Shown piece after piece: positions 1 to 6,817 of a stretch of 35,240 bases of DNA. The translations under genes were made by a program, and so were the position numbers. The stretch's first letter is position 1; every line of letters starts with the position of its first letter. The DNA is from a virus, in the IMG/VR virus record IMGVR_UViG_3300046004_001117, positions 1-35,240 of that record. One strand, written 5' to 3'. The notes beneath the pieces were generated by a model. That model saw nothing but the letters and a program-made list of their open reading frames with translations, was not told the origin of the DNA and did not search any database.

Positions 1-1441
1 AGGCTTTTTGAGAGATTTCGCCGAAAGTCTTGAAAACTTCTTTTTCTTCTTCAGTTAAGAAATCAAGATGCTGAACGCTTCCGCCGTGAACAAGAATAGA
101 TTTCCAAATTTCTTGATTGTCCACTTCTTTGGAAACAAGTAATTCTTTTAAGTGTGGATTTTTATAAGTGAATTTTCCTTTAGCTAAATCCTTCACGAAG
201 TAATTACTGTTCAGTGGCTCAATTGATGGAGACATTTGCCCGAGAATAAACGAGCTTGAAGTGGTGGGAGCTACTGCCAATGTAGTAGAATTTCTACGAG
301 CGTAGCCTTTCAACAATGGAGGCTCGCCAAAAATAGAAGCAAGATCTTGAGAGGCTTTGTCTGCAAGATTGCGAATGCTTTGCCAGATTGACATATTCAA
401 TAGCTTAGCTTCCATAGATTCGAAAGAAACCATTTTAGATTGAAGGTATGTGTGCCATCCAAGAACACCAACACCAAGCGCACGCTGATTGATAGCAAAC
501 TTTCTTGGAGCTTCCATGAATGGCATGGATTCTGTCTTTTCGATAAACTCGCTCATCACTGCGTCCAAGAAGAAAACAAGAGTTTCGACAGCATCAGTTT
601 TGACAATCTCGTCCCATTTTTCAAGATTCAGCGAAGAAAGATTACAAACAAAAGATTCGTCTTCTGAAGTAGAAAGCATAATTTCGTTGCATAGATTACT
701 AGCATTGATCGTCAAACCTTTATCTTTATAAACCTGTGGAGCTTGCTCGTTGGCATTGTCAGAAAAGAATAGGTATGGATAGCCGCTTTCAAATCTCTTT
801 TTAATAACCAAGCCCCAAATTTTGCGAAGATCTTTATCACCATCAATCATTCTCTTCATCCATTCATTGGATACACACACGCCAATCGACATATCTTGAA
901 TCTCATGACCATCTGAGCGAATCTTTAAAAACTCTTCGATATCTGGATGATCGATTGGAAGATAAGCGGCAAAAGAACCTCTTCGAACATTGCCTTGAGA
1001 AACAACATTCATGATCTTATCGTACAATTCCATGAAATGCACAGAGCCAGTAGATTCTCCACCAGAACTAATTGGTGCGCCACGACCGCGAAGCGCTCCA
1101 AAATATGCAGAGGTTCCACCTCCAGCTTTGGTCATCATTGCCACTTCAGACAGCTTATAACCAGCAATCTGCTCTAGCTTGTCTGAAATGTAAGAACCAA
1201 AACAACTAATCGGCAATCCTCTGGACCTTCCAAAGTTACTCCAAATTGGAGAAGATAAAGAGTAAAAACCAGAAGCTAAGTAAGACTCAAACTTCTTAGC
1301 AAACCCATCAATTCCTAAGTATTTTTCAGCAGTATTTGCAATATCCAAAATTCTCTGTTCGGCAGTCTCCCCCGCTAGTAAATAGCCTCTTTCGAGAAAC
1401 GTTCTCGAATCCGCATTAAGCCAATAGTATTTTTCAGTCAT
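1..1441 (-). CDS. nrdA: Ribonucleotide reductase large (alpha) subunit, class I, C-terminus cut off by window edge
   Basis: Reduces ribonucleoside diphosphates to deoxyribonucleotides for phage DNA synthesis, in the cytoplasm with the NrdB radical subunit. I translated the minus strand from ATG at 1441 without a stop to base 1, giving 480 codons. It begins MTEKYYWLNADSRTFLERG. Family landmarks are visible: LPISCFGSYI (first redox cysteine), NVVSQGNVRRGSFAAYLP, ASNLCNEIML (active-site Asn-x-Cys-x-Glu), VCNLSSLNL (second redox cysteine) and APTTSSSFILGQMSPSIEP. The N-terminus is too short for an ATP-cone, so overall activity control through that domain is probably absent. The C-terminal swinging-cysteine tail lies outside the window. 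It starts 2 nt after the nrdB stop, so the pair is one transcript with nrdB first. The family assignment is secure. Confidence 0.97.
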   Translation of the reverse strand, partial: MTEKYYWLNADSRTFLERGYLLAGETAEQRILDIANTAEKYLGIDGFAKKFESYLASGFYSLSSPIWSNFGRSRGLPISCFGSYISDKLEQIAGYKLSEVAMMTKAGGGTSAYFGALRGRGAPISSGGESTGSVHFMELYDKIMNVVSQGNVRRGSFAAYLPIDHPDIEEFLKIRSDGHEIQDMSIGVCVSNEWMKRMIDGDKDLRKIWGLVIKKRFESGYPYLFFSDNANEQAPQVYKDKGLTINASNLCNEIMLSTSEDESFVCNLSSLNLEKWDEIVKTDAVETLVFFLDAVMSEFIEKTESMPFMEAPRKFAINQRALGVGVLGWHTYLQSKMVSFESMEAKLLNMSIWQSIRNLADKASQDLASIFGEPPLLKGYARRNSTTLAVAPTTSSSFILGQMSPSIEPLNSNYFVKDLAKGKFTYKNPHLKELLVSKEVDNQEIWKSILVHGGSVQHLDFLTEEEKEVFKTFGEISQKA

Positions 1442-1443
1442 AA

Positions 1444-2415
1444 TTAAAATAAGTCGTCTTCACCAAATGATTGATTCTTCTTTGAGTACTCGACGGGTCT
1501 AGAACTGAAAAAGTCAGTCATGTTATTGCCCAAAAGTTCCTCGTCGAACCATGTCGTCAATGATAACAATTTTTCATCAATTTCAAAGACTTTTTTAAAA
1601 CCGATTTGAATTAAAGATTCATTGATTCTGTTTTTAATAAACTCTTTAAGGATTGGCGAAGACAGGGACTCCTCATTCAAACCATTTACCATCCAGTCTA
1701 CGATCTTGCTTTCAGCTTCAAAAGCCTGAACTGCTTCGTGAGCAATTCGGGATTCAAGCTCTGAATCAAATAAATCTGGATACTCTTCGCGAATAGTGTT
1801 GATGATTTTAACGCCAACCAAAGCGTGAATATTTTCTTCGTTGCGAGTGTACTTCACTTGCTGATCTGTATCCTTCAAAACGTTTTTGAAGCGAGCAAAA
1901 TGATTGATAATGTAGAATTGGCTGAACAAAGAAACATTTTCGACGAAAAGAGTGAAGAGAATCAAGGCGTACAAATATTGTTTTTTTGAATCCTTATAGA
2001 ATTTATGAGTATACTTTCTCAAGTATTTCACCCTACCCTGAATCCACTCAAGCTTGAGATTTTCTTCAAAGATATCCTCCAAATCAAGAACATTCAAAAG
2101 TCGCTCGTAAGCATTGTTGTGAATGACTTCTATGTTGGCCATAACGTAGCCTAGATCCTGCATAGATGGATGCGGCAGATTGTCGCCCAGCTTTGCCCAG
2201 AAAGTCTTCACAGCCACCTCAATTTGGCCAATAGCCGACAAAGTTCTGACGATCACTTCTCTTTCTTGATCGCTCAAAGACACTTTGAATTGCTGAACGT
2301 CAGACTTAAAGTTGAATTCCTTGTCAGTCCAAAAGCCATTGTGCATTGCCTCTATATACTGCTCAGTCCACGGATATTTATTCGGCTTTCTCGAAACTTG
2401 TTCTTCAAAAATCAT
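1444..2415 (-). CDS. nrdB: Ribonucleotide reductase small (beta) subunit, class I
   Basis: Ferritin-like di-iron subunit that generates the tyrosyl radical used by NrdA. I chose ATG at 2415, giving 323 residues starting MIFEEQVSRKPNKYPW, because this matches the usual family start. The reading frame continues to a TTG at 2463, but those extra 16 residues look non-conserved. Predicted metal ligands, numbered from the ATG, are E66, E96 and H99. Y103 sits seven residues after E96, the spacing of the radical tyrosine in E. coli NrdB. Further helices carry VENVSLFSQF and EENIHALVG, supplying the remaining Glu/Glu/His ligands. There is no convincing Shine-Dalgarno before the ATG. It is the first gene of the leftward nrdB-nrdA pair and is divergent from the operon starting at 2724. 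Confidence 0.96.
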   Translation of the reverse strand: MIFEEQVSRKPNKYPWTEQYIEAMHNGFWTDKEFNFKSDVQQFKVSLSDQEREVIVRTLSAIGQIEVAVKTFWAKLGDNLPHPSMQDLGYVMANIEVIHNNAYERLLNVLDLEDIFEENLKLEWIQGRVKYLRKYTHKFYKDSKKQYLYALILFTLFVENVSLFSQFYIINHFARFKNVLKDTDQQVKYTRNEENIHALVGVKIINTIREEYPDLFDSELESRIAHEAVQAFEAESKIVDWMVNGLNEESLSSPILKEFIKNRINESLIQIGFKKVFEIDEKLLSLTTWFDEELLGNNMTDFFSSRPVEYSKKNQSFGEDDLF

Positions 2416-2507
2416 AGTAGTATGATTTACACTATACTCCACTCCAATTCTAAAAGCCAGCAAAAATTTACTGTAATTTTTTTCTTGACAACCAAAAAAT
2501 AACGCCT

Positions 2508-2597
2508 ACGATTACGTAGCTGCTTTGCGATTAAAAAAACAAGAAACTTTGGATGAGCCAATAACAAACAACGATTAACCTACTACGAATACGATTA
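2508..2597 (+). repeat. Four direct copies of RCGATTA
   Basis: ACGATTA occurs at 2508-2514, 2571-2577 and 2591-2597, and GCGATTA at 2527-2533. All are on the plus strand and all lie in the nrdB/operon intergenic region. The first copy lies inside a short inverted repeat, CTACG-ATTA-CGTAG (2506-2519). Iterated short sites in a divergent control region are typical of regulator or initiator binding, but no specific protein is implied. Confidence 0.5.
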
Positions 2598-2671
2598 AAT
2601 TAATTTTAAGTGAAGTGGTTCTTGTCTTTTTTCGATTTTTGCAATAGAAAGTTATCCAAAATTAATTTAAT
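2594..2671. repeat. 14-bp inverted repeat with palindromic AAATTAATTT core
   Basis: ATTAAATTAATTTT (2594-2607) and AAAATTAATTTAAT (2658-2671) are perfect inverted copies separated by 50 bases. Each contains the self-complementary decamer AAATTAATTT, so the two could be a pair of identical operator half-regions bound by a dimeric regulator. The DnaA-box-like TTATCCAAA overlaps the second arm. The high A+T content makes some palindromes expected by chance, but a 14-bp exact match is long. Confidence 0.5.
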
Positions 2672-2685
2672 GTGTGAATTTTTTG

Positions 2686-2714
2686 TTGACTGTGAATCTT
2701 AGTTATGATAATAT
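2686..2714 (+). promoter_or_regulatory. Sigma70-like promoter for the rightward early/middle operon
   Basis: TTGACT at 2686-2691 is followed after 17 bases by TAATAT at 2709-2714. The overlapping GATAAT (2707-2712) is an alternative -10. The start codon at 2724 is only 9 bases beyond the -10, so the message would be leaderless or have a leader of a few bases. This agrees with the lack of a Shine-Dalgarno sequence. The TTGACT hexamer and ideal spacing suggest use by host RNA polymerase early in infection. Confidence 0.6.
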
Positions 2715-2723
2715 GCCTGATAT

Positions 2724-3005
2724 ATGACAGAAGATAACCCGCAGCAGTCATTTTTATGCTCCAGTGCCGATTGGTCGATTGTAGTTGATAATGCTGAGTC
2801 ATTTGAAAGCGCAGCGTCTAGAGCGCTTGAGCAACTGCTTGAATCGGACGGAGAGAGATTCTCTGTTGGAGCGGTTATTTCTGTGATTCCAATAAAAAAG
2901 TCCCTTTCGGAAACTAGACTGATTTATGCTCCAGCTGTTTTGGCAGATATCGGTATGCACAAATATGCAGCTGAGTTAATTAAACATATTGATCAAGATG
3001 AATGA
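2724..3005 (+). CDS. Small acidic protein of unknown function, first gene of the rightward operon
   Basis: I do not recognise this 93-residue protein. It starts MTEDNPQQSFLCSSADW, is acidic, has no membrane segment or signal peptide, and looks like a compact alpha/beta domain (a strand near WSIVVDNA, a helix over AASRALEQLLES, strands around SVGAVISVIPI). The ATG was kept because the next in-frame ATG is far downstream (residue 78). There is no Shine-Dalgarno, and a promoter -10 lies 9 bases upstream, so translation may be leaderless. Its 3' end overlaps the dUTPase start by 8 bases, implying translational coupling and a role in the same DNA-metabolism operon. That role is inference from position only. 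Confidence 0.75.
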   Translation: MTEDNPQQSFLCSSADWSIVVDNAESFESAASRALEQLLESDGERFSVGAVISVIPIKKSLSETRLIYAPAVLADIGMHKYAAELIKHIDQDE

Positions 3006-3495
3006 ATTAAACATAAACTCGCTAAAGAATATCATTTTACCAGCGCATATTTGTGATGCTGGCTATGATGTTATTGCCGCTTCAGACCCAGTTATCGTTG
3101 GGAAAACACAACTTGCTGTGTACTACAGTTCTATTGATTATATAGAATATGATACTGAACTTGTGATTGCCCCAGAGTCTAAATTCCACACATATGCTTT
3201 TCCAAGATCTTCTATTTCGAAAACTAACTTGGTTATGGCTAATAGTATCGGATTAATCGATAATGGATATAGAGGAACCATTAAGTTTAGATTCAAGTAT
3301 CTTCCACAGCCAGAAGATTATATTATTGGTCACGGAGGATTGCTTATTCAGATTAATGAATCAAAAATTTATAACAAAGGCGACAAGATTGGTCAATTAG
3401 TTTTCTCTGAAACGTTAAGCCCAAATCTTAATCTTGTAGAATGTTTTGAAGACACAACTAGAAACAGCGGAGGCTTTGGAAGTACAGGACTGTGA
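2998..3495 (+). CDS. dut: Trimeric-type dUTPase
   Basis: Hydrolyses dUTP to dUMP and pyrophosphate, keeping uracil out of phage DNA and feeding dTMP synthesis. All five motifs of the trimeric dUTPase family are visible in order: DAGYDV near residue 20 (motif 1), PRSSISKTNLVMANSIG (motif 2), GLIDNGYRG (motif 3, with the catalytic Asp), GDKIGQLVF (motif 4) and RNSGGFGSTG at the C-terminus (motif 5, glycine-rich nucleotide lid). The frame is open from a TTG at 2989, but ATG at 2998 is the natural start, overlapping the previous stop. The last bases overlap the GTG of the next gene (GTGA). At about 165 residues it is slightly longer than typical because of an insertion around YYSSIDYIEYDTE. Confidence 0.95.
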   Translation: MNELNINSLKNIILPAHICDAGYDVIAASDPVIVGKTQLAVYYSSIDYIEYDTELVIAPESKFHTYAFPRSSISKTNLVMANSIGLIDNGYRGTIKFRFKYLPQPEDYIIGHGGLLIQINESKIYNKGDKIGQLVFSETLSPNLNLVECFEDTTRNSGGFGSTGL

Positions 3496-4079
3496 AAATT
3501 ATAGGAATTTCTGGTGCCGCAAGGAGTGGCAAAGATACATTTGCTGATTGTTTGATTGAAGTTCTTAATGCTCGCGGAATTAAGGCCAAAAAGTTCTCTT
3601 TCGCAAATCAACTGAAAGAAGAAGTAAAAGACTTTCTCCAATCTACAATTGGGATTGACGCTTTTACTCAAGATGATGAGGAAAAAAAGATTATTCGTCC
3701 ACTTCTGGTTACATGGGGAACTGAAGTCCGCAGAAAAATCAATCCTAATATTTGGATCGAGCATGTCGAATCTGTTTTGGAAGATGATTGTGTCAATATT
3801 ATAACCGACGTTCGATTCACCAATGAAATGGAATGGCTTAAAGATAAGTCTGGATATTCTGTTTTTATCAATAGATTACTGAAAGATGGAAGTTTTGTTG
3901 AGCCAGCCAACCAAACAGAATCAGAAAATAATTCCGTATTGATTAATCTTTGCGACTTTCAACTTTCTTGGTCAACTGTAGACAACTTGGATATACTGGT
4001 TGCTGTCGCTTATGAAACCCTTCACAATATTGTTCCACAACAGGAAATTGAATCATGGACTCAGACTTATCGCTTATAA
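3492..4079 (+). CDS. Deoxynucleoside monophosphate kinase (T4 gp1-like)
   Basis: Probably phosphorylates dNMPs to dNDPs, complementing dUTPase and RNR in the nucleotide pathway. The N-terminus KIIGISGAARSGKDTFADCL is a P-loop of the G-x-x-x-x-G-K-D-T type found in phage dNMP kinases. Further on, WGTEVRRKINPNIWIEHV and NIITDVRFTNEMEWLKD match the substrate-binding and LID-like region of this family. Translation starts at GTG 3492, which overlaps the dUTPase stop (GTGA). The 3' end overlaps the sigma factor gene by 25 bases. The 195-residue length is normal for the family. Which nucleotide it prefers cannot be read from sequence. Confidence 0.88.
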   Translation: MKIIGISGAARSGKDTFADCLIEVLNARGIKAKKFSFANQLKEEVKDFLQSTIGIDAFTQDDEEKKIIRPLLVTWGTEVRRKINPNIWIEHVESVLEDDCVNIITDVRFTNEMEWLKDKSGYSVFINRLLKDGSFVEPANQTESENNSVLINLCDFQLSWSTVDNLDILVAVAYETLHNIVPQQEIESWTQTYRL

Positions 4080-4624
4080 ATAAAATCAAAGAGGAGAATG
4101 ATAGCAAAAGCCTGACTGAGCTTATCAATCGTCATTCTGGAATTTATATGGATATAGTCAACAAGACTGTTTCTGATTCATGCTCTTTCGTAAATAAAAA
4201 TGATATTTTAAAAGACAAAGATTATTCCATATACTCTGCTGCTTTAAAATATAAGTCGGATAAAAATACCAAGTTTCCGACTTACTTAGCAAATGAGACT
4301 CGTTGGAAGTGTCTTAATATTTATAATAAGAATAAAAAAATGATCGAAGAGCCTCTCGATGATTCTTTAAAGGAAAAATCAAGTCGAGAAGATTTTCTTT
4401 CTGATATCCAAGTAAAAGAAACAATTAAAAATGTCTTGGATATGGCCAATAAACATTCTGATCCAAGAGTCAAAAAAATTATTGACATGAGGTATTCTTT
4501 CAGCTATAATAAAGCCTGCTCTTGGAGAGAAATTTCTAAAGAGTTGGGGATGAGTATTCAAGGATGCATTGATATTCATAACAAATTCATTAATAAAGTA
4601 AAACAGGAAATTAAAAATGTATAA
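4055..4624 (+). CDS. Phage-encoded RNA polymerase sigma factor (small, region 2 + region 4)
   Basis: A 189-residue protein with the two-domain plan of small sigma factors. Residues about 50-100 resemble sigma region 2, with YSAALKYKSDKNTKFPTYL followed by ANETRWKCLNIYNKNKK, which recalls the A-x-x-Y-D-x-x-K-x-x-x-F-x-x-Y core. Residues about 120-189 form a helical region 4 with a helix-turn-helix at SWREISKELGMSIQGCIDIH. There is no anti-sigma or extra domain. It probably redirects host RNA polymerase to a phage promoter class (T4 gp55 is the functional parallel, not necessarily a homologue). It sits between dNMP kinase and ssb, overlapping both, with AGGA 9 bases before its ATG. The target promoters are unknown. 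Confidence 0.82.
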   Translation: MDSDLSLINKIKEENDSKSLTELINRHSGIYMDIVNKTVSDSCSFVNKNDILKDKDYSIYSAALKYKSDKNTKFPTYLANETRWKCLNIYNKNKKMIEEPLDDSLKEKSSREDFLSDIQVKETIKNVLDMANKHSDPRVKKIIDMRYSFSYNKACSWREISKELGMSIQGCIDIHNKFINKVKQEIKNV

Positions 4625-5015
4625 CACAATTATCGCAATAGGTCATCTTGTTAAAGATCCAGAAACTCGTACAACTTCTACTGGAAAGGCTATTTGCACT
4701 TTCCGAATTTGTATCTCGGAAAGCCAAGCTAAGAACAAGTGTTTCATTGACGTTGAAACTTGGGAACGAACTGCCGAAGTTTGCCAAAAGTATCTAGCAA
4801 AGGGACGAGAAGCTATGGTTGAAGGAGAACTAAGCACTTCAAGCTGGACTGGCAAAGATGGAAATCCTCAGAGCAAGAATTTCATCAGAGCCAACAAGGT
4901 TAAGTTCCTTGGTGGAGGTCAAAAGAATGATGCAGCTAAAGATGATTCGAATACATCAAGCAAGCAAGTTTCTGAATCTAGCAACGGTTCAGAAGATGAC
5001 GATATTCCCTTCTGA
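4617..5015 (+). CDS. ssb: Single-stranded DNA-binding protein
   Basis: Coats single-stranded DNA during phage replication and recruits partners through its C-terminal tail. The N-terminal OB fold is clear: MYNTIIAIGHLVKDPETRTT, TGKAICTFRICISES, FIDVETWERTAEVCQKYLAKG, and VEGELSTSSWTGKDG. A low-complexity Ser/Asn/Asp linker leads to DDDIPF, the acidic tip that bacterial SSBs use to bind replication and repair proteins. This suggests the phage plugs into host or bacterial-like replisome partners. The 132-residue length is normal. AGGA lies 8 bases before the ATG. The gene overlaps the sigma factor gene by 8 bases, and its TGA overlaps the next ATG (TGATG). Confidence 0.96.
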   Translation: MYNTIIAIGHLVKDPETRTTSTGKAICTFRICISESQAKNKCFIDVETWERTAEVCQKYLAKGREAMVEGELSTSSWTGKDGNPQSKNFIRANKVKFLGGGQKNDAAKDDSNTSSKQVSESSNGSEDDDIPF

Positions 5016-6088
5016 TGAAAACTTTATTAGTTGAAGCTCCAATTAACTCTTTGAGTTTTGGAAATGTTTCTTATAATATCCTTCGCGAATTATCTAAAAG
5101 GAATATTGAAGTCGGTTTAATTCCAACTGGAAATGTAGACGTATCCGCTTACAAGGCGGATACGTCCTTTTCTTCTTGGATTAAAGAATCAATCGATAAA
5201 AGCTGGGACATCGTAGCGTCTAAAGCTCCTAGCTTTAAATTGTGGCATTTGAATGGAGCATTAGATCGCAAGTCTCACAAGCAGAATCTACTGACTTTCT
5301 ACGAAACTAGTCAGCCTACATTTCAGGAAGTTTCAACGTGCAAATCTCAAGATCGCACCTTGTTTAGTTCTACTTACGCTAAAGATCTTTTTGAATCAGC
5401 TGGATGTAGTAATTGCAGCTTTGTTCCAATGGGATTTGACGAAGATTTCTTTAAAACTAATAAAAAGTATTTAGAAGGAGTTGTTCACTTCGGATTGATG
5501 GGCAAGTTCGAAAAGCGAAAGCATACGGAGAAGATCATTCGTGCATGGCTCAAAAAGTATGGTAATGACAATCGATATCAATTATCGTGCTGCGTAACAA
5601 ATCCATTCTTTAAGCCAGAGCAAATGCAAGCTGTTATTGCTTCTGTTTTGGAAGGAAAGAGGTATACTAATATTAACTTCCTGCCGTATCTAAAAACAAA
5701 TTCCGAAGTCAATGAATTCTTAAATGCTATTGATATTGACTTGACTGGCTTGAGTGGCGCAGAGGGCTGGGATTTGCCGAGCTTCAACGCTACATGTCTT
5801 GGCAAGTGGAGCATCATCTTGAATGCTACGTCTCATAAAGACTGGGCAAATGATCAGAATTCAATCTTAATCGAACCGTCTGGACAAGAGCCTATCTATG
5901 ATTCGTTTTTCTTTTCAGAAGGTTCTGGATATAATCAAGGTAATATGTTTTCTTGGAATGAAGATGATGTTATTGCGGCGATGCAAACAGCTGTTTCCAA
6001 AGTGTCTTCGGTGAATACCAATGGTATTGAATTGGGTAAAAAATTAACCTATGCAAATACCGTTGATCGCATTCTAGAAAGCTTTTAA
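5015..6088 (+). CDS. Glycosyltransferase, GT-B fold, GT4-like
   Basis: A 357-residue protein likely to transfer a sugar from a nucleotide-sugar donor. The N-terminal half has the GT-B pattern (MKTLLVEAPINSLSFGNVSY with a following helix NILRELSKRNIEVGLIP), then SSTYAKDLFESAGCSNCSFVPMGFDEDFF, the usual linker into the donor domain. The C-terminal half has HFGLMGKFEKRKHTEKIIRAW and GAEGWDLPSFNATCLGK, matching the E-x(7)-E-like donor site region of GT4 enzymes, here degenerate. The start overlaps the ssb stop, so it is translationally coupled to replication genes. That context hints at DNA-base or virion glycosylation, but acceptor and donor are unknown. A strong 11-bp hairpin lies inside its 5' part. 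Confidence 0.85.
   Translation: MKTLLVEAPINSLSFGNVSYNILRELSKRNIEVGLIPTGNVDVSAYKADTSFSSWIKESIDKSWDIVASKAPSFKLWHLNGALDRKSHKQNLLTFYETSQPTFQEVSTCKSQDRTLFSSTYAKDLFESAGCSNCSFVPMGFDEDFFKTNKKYLEGVVHFGLMGKFEKRKHTEKIIRAWLKKYGNDNRYQLSCCVTNPFFKPEQMQAVIASVLEGKRYTNINFLPYLKTNSEVNEFLNAIDIDLTGLSGAEGWDLPSFNATCLGKWSIILNATSHKDWANDQNSILIEPSGQEPIYDSFFFSEGSGYNQGNMFSWNEDDVIAAMQTAVSKVSSVNTNGIELGKKLTYANTVDRILESF
5138..5166 (+). other. Intragenic 11-bp perfect hairpin early in the glycosyltransferase gene
   Basis: GACGTATCCGC (5138-5148) and GCGGATACGTC (5156-5166) pair perfectly around the 7-base loop TTACAAG and are followed by CTTTTCTTC. The shape recalls a weak intrinsic terminator. It lies about 120 bases past the ssb stop codon, where it could reduce transcription of the glycosyltransferase relative to ssb or protect the ssb message. 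It also encodes ordinary protein sequence (VDVSAYKADTSF). Confidence 0.5.
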
Positions 6089-6092
6089 ACAT

Positions 6093-6488
6093 ATGGCAAT
6101 CTACATATATCATAATACCGCCACCGACGAATATTCGGAAGTTTTTCAGGGCATGAATGATCTTCATGTTTATTCTGGAATCAACGGTGACGAAGATTCG
6201 TGGAAGCGTGTTTTCACTGTTCCAAATGCTTCTATTGATTCTCATGTAGATCCATTTAGCTCTAAACAGTTCGTAGACAAGACTCAGAACAAGAAGGGTA
6301 CCTACGGTGATCTTCTTGATAGAAGTGCTGAAATGAGCGATAAGAGAGCCTCCTTGGCTGGAGGCAAAGATCCCGTTAAAGAAAAGTACTTCACTGATTA
6401 CTCTGCGAAACGTAGAGGAGCTAAGCACCCAGATCAAATGAAAACATTTGAAAACAGTAAAATAAAAGTAGACTTCGGAAAGAAGTAA
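6093..6488 (+). CDS. FmdB-like putative regulatory protein lacking zinc-ribbon cysteines
   Basis: A 131-residue protein whose start, MAIYIYHNTATDEYSEVFQGMND, follows the pattern of FmdB-family zinc ribbons (M-P-x-Y-x-Y-x-C-x-x-C... then E-x-x-Q-x-M), but the cysteines are replaced by HNTATD. The rest (WKRVFTVPNASIDSHVDPF, KKGTYGDLLDRSAEMSDKRA) is the conserved extension I associate with phage proteins of this group. The function is unknown. Zinc binding through the standard ligands is not possible here. It begins 4 bases after the glycosyltransferase stop, is the last gene of the operon, and is followed at once by a terminator. Confidence 0.65.
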   Translation: MAIYIYHNTATDEYSEVFQGMNDLHVYSGINGDEDSWKRVFTVPNASIDSHVDPFSSKQFVDKTQNKKGTYGDLLDRSAEMSDKRASLAGGKDPVKEKYFTDYSAKRRGAKHPDQMKTFENSKIKVDFGKK

Positions 6489-6494
6489 ACGTAG

Positions 6495-6527
6495 GCTGCA
6501 TTGAAAAATGCAGCTTATTTGTTTTTA
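6495..6527 (+). terminator. Intrinsic terminator of the rightward operon, between convergent genes
   Basis: GCTGCATT (6495-6502), loop GAAA, AATGCAGC (6507-6514), then TTATTTGTTTTT. This is an 8-bp perfect stem with a stable GNRA tetraloop and a T-rich run, 7 bases after the FmdB-like stop. The right arm abuts the stop codon of the opposing gene at 6515. The minus-strand side lacks a good T run, so it works mainly rightward. Confidence 0.85.
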
Positions 6528-6814
6528 GCGTCCGCTTGTTTTTTTAATACATTGATCGCATTGATCATGCTGTTAATTGCAGCAGCTACTTCTGGATTAC
6601 TATTTGCTTTTTCCCAAACATCATTGATCAACAGTATTTCTTTTGTATCTGCTGTTTTCTTCAAAGATTTATTATAAGGCTTCAATTCGATAAGTGCTTT
6701 TCCAGATGATTCTGGATTTGGCATATCGATGATAATTTTGCTTGCCCAAAATGATTCAAAAACTGTTTCTTGAGTTGCTGGGATAATGATTGGTTTTGTG
6801 TTTTCTATATACAT
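6515..6814 (-). CDS. Small protein of unknown function at the end of the tail module
   Basis: A 99-residue protein I cannot assign. It starts MYIENTKPIIIPATQETVFESFWASKIIIDMPNPESSGKA and continues into a helical C-terminus (VWEKANSNPEVAAAINSMINAINVLKKQADAKNK). The N-terminal half reads as beta strands with a repeated KPIII / KIIID pattern. There is no signal peptide or membrane helix. It is the most promoter-distal gene of the leftward tail transcript, 3 bases after the fibre-like gene stop (6818), so a minor tail or fibre-associated role is plausible by position only. Confidence 0.65.
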   Translation of the reverse strand: MYIENTKPIIIPATQETVFESFWASKIIIDMPNPESSGKALIELKPYNKSLKKTADTKEILLINDVWEKANSNPEVAAAINSMINAINVLKKQADAKNK

Positions 6815-6817
6815 AAA

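Larger units (their letters stand above)
2416..2723. promoter_or_regulatory. AT-rich divergent control region between nrdB and the rightward operon
   Basis: About 300 bases with no credible gene separate the leftward nrdBA pair from the rightward replication operon. The stretch holds four direct copies of RCGATTA, a 14-bp inverted repeat with a palindromic core, the sequence TTATCCAAA at 2652-2660 (one mismatch from the DnaA-box form TTATCCACA), a plus-strand TTGACA at 2485-2490 without a good partner, and a sigma70-like promoter at 2686-2714. Such clustering suggests regulator binding sites or a replication origin. Which of these it is cannot be decided from sequence alone. Confidence 0.6.

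Noticed and set aside
440-1177. Several plus-strand ORFs of 75-80 codons
   Set aside because: They lie opposite the nrdA frame, whose RNR motifs are unmistakable, and their sequences are low-complexity antisense readings.
2416-2463. Upstream TTG start for nrdB at 2463
   Set aside because: The 16 extra residues do not look like RNR sequence, and ATG 2415 gives the usual MIFEEQ-type family start.
2989-2997. TTG start for the dUTPase
   Set aside because: ATG at 2998 is in frame three codons later and overlaps the upstream stop in the way other junctions here do.
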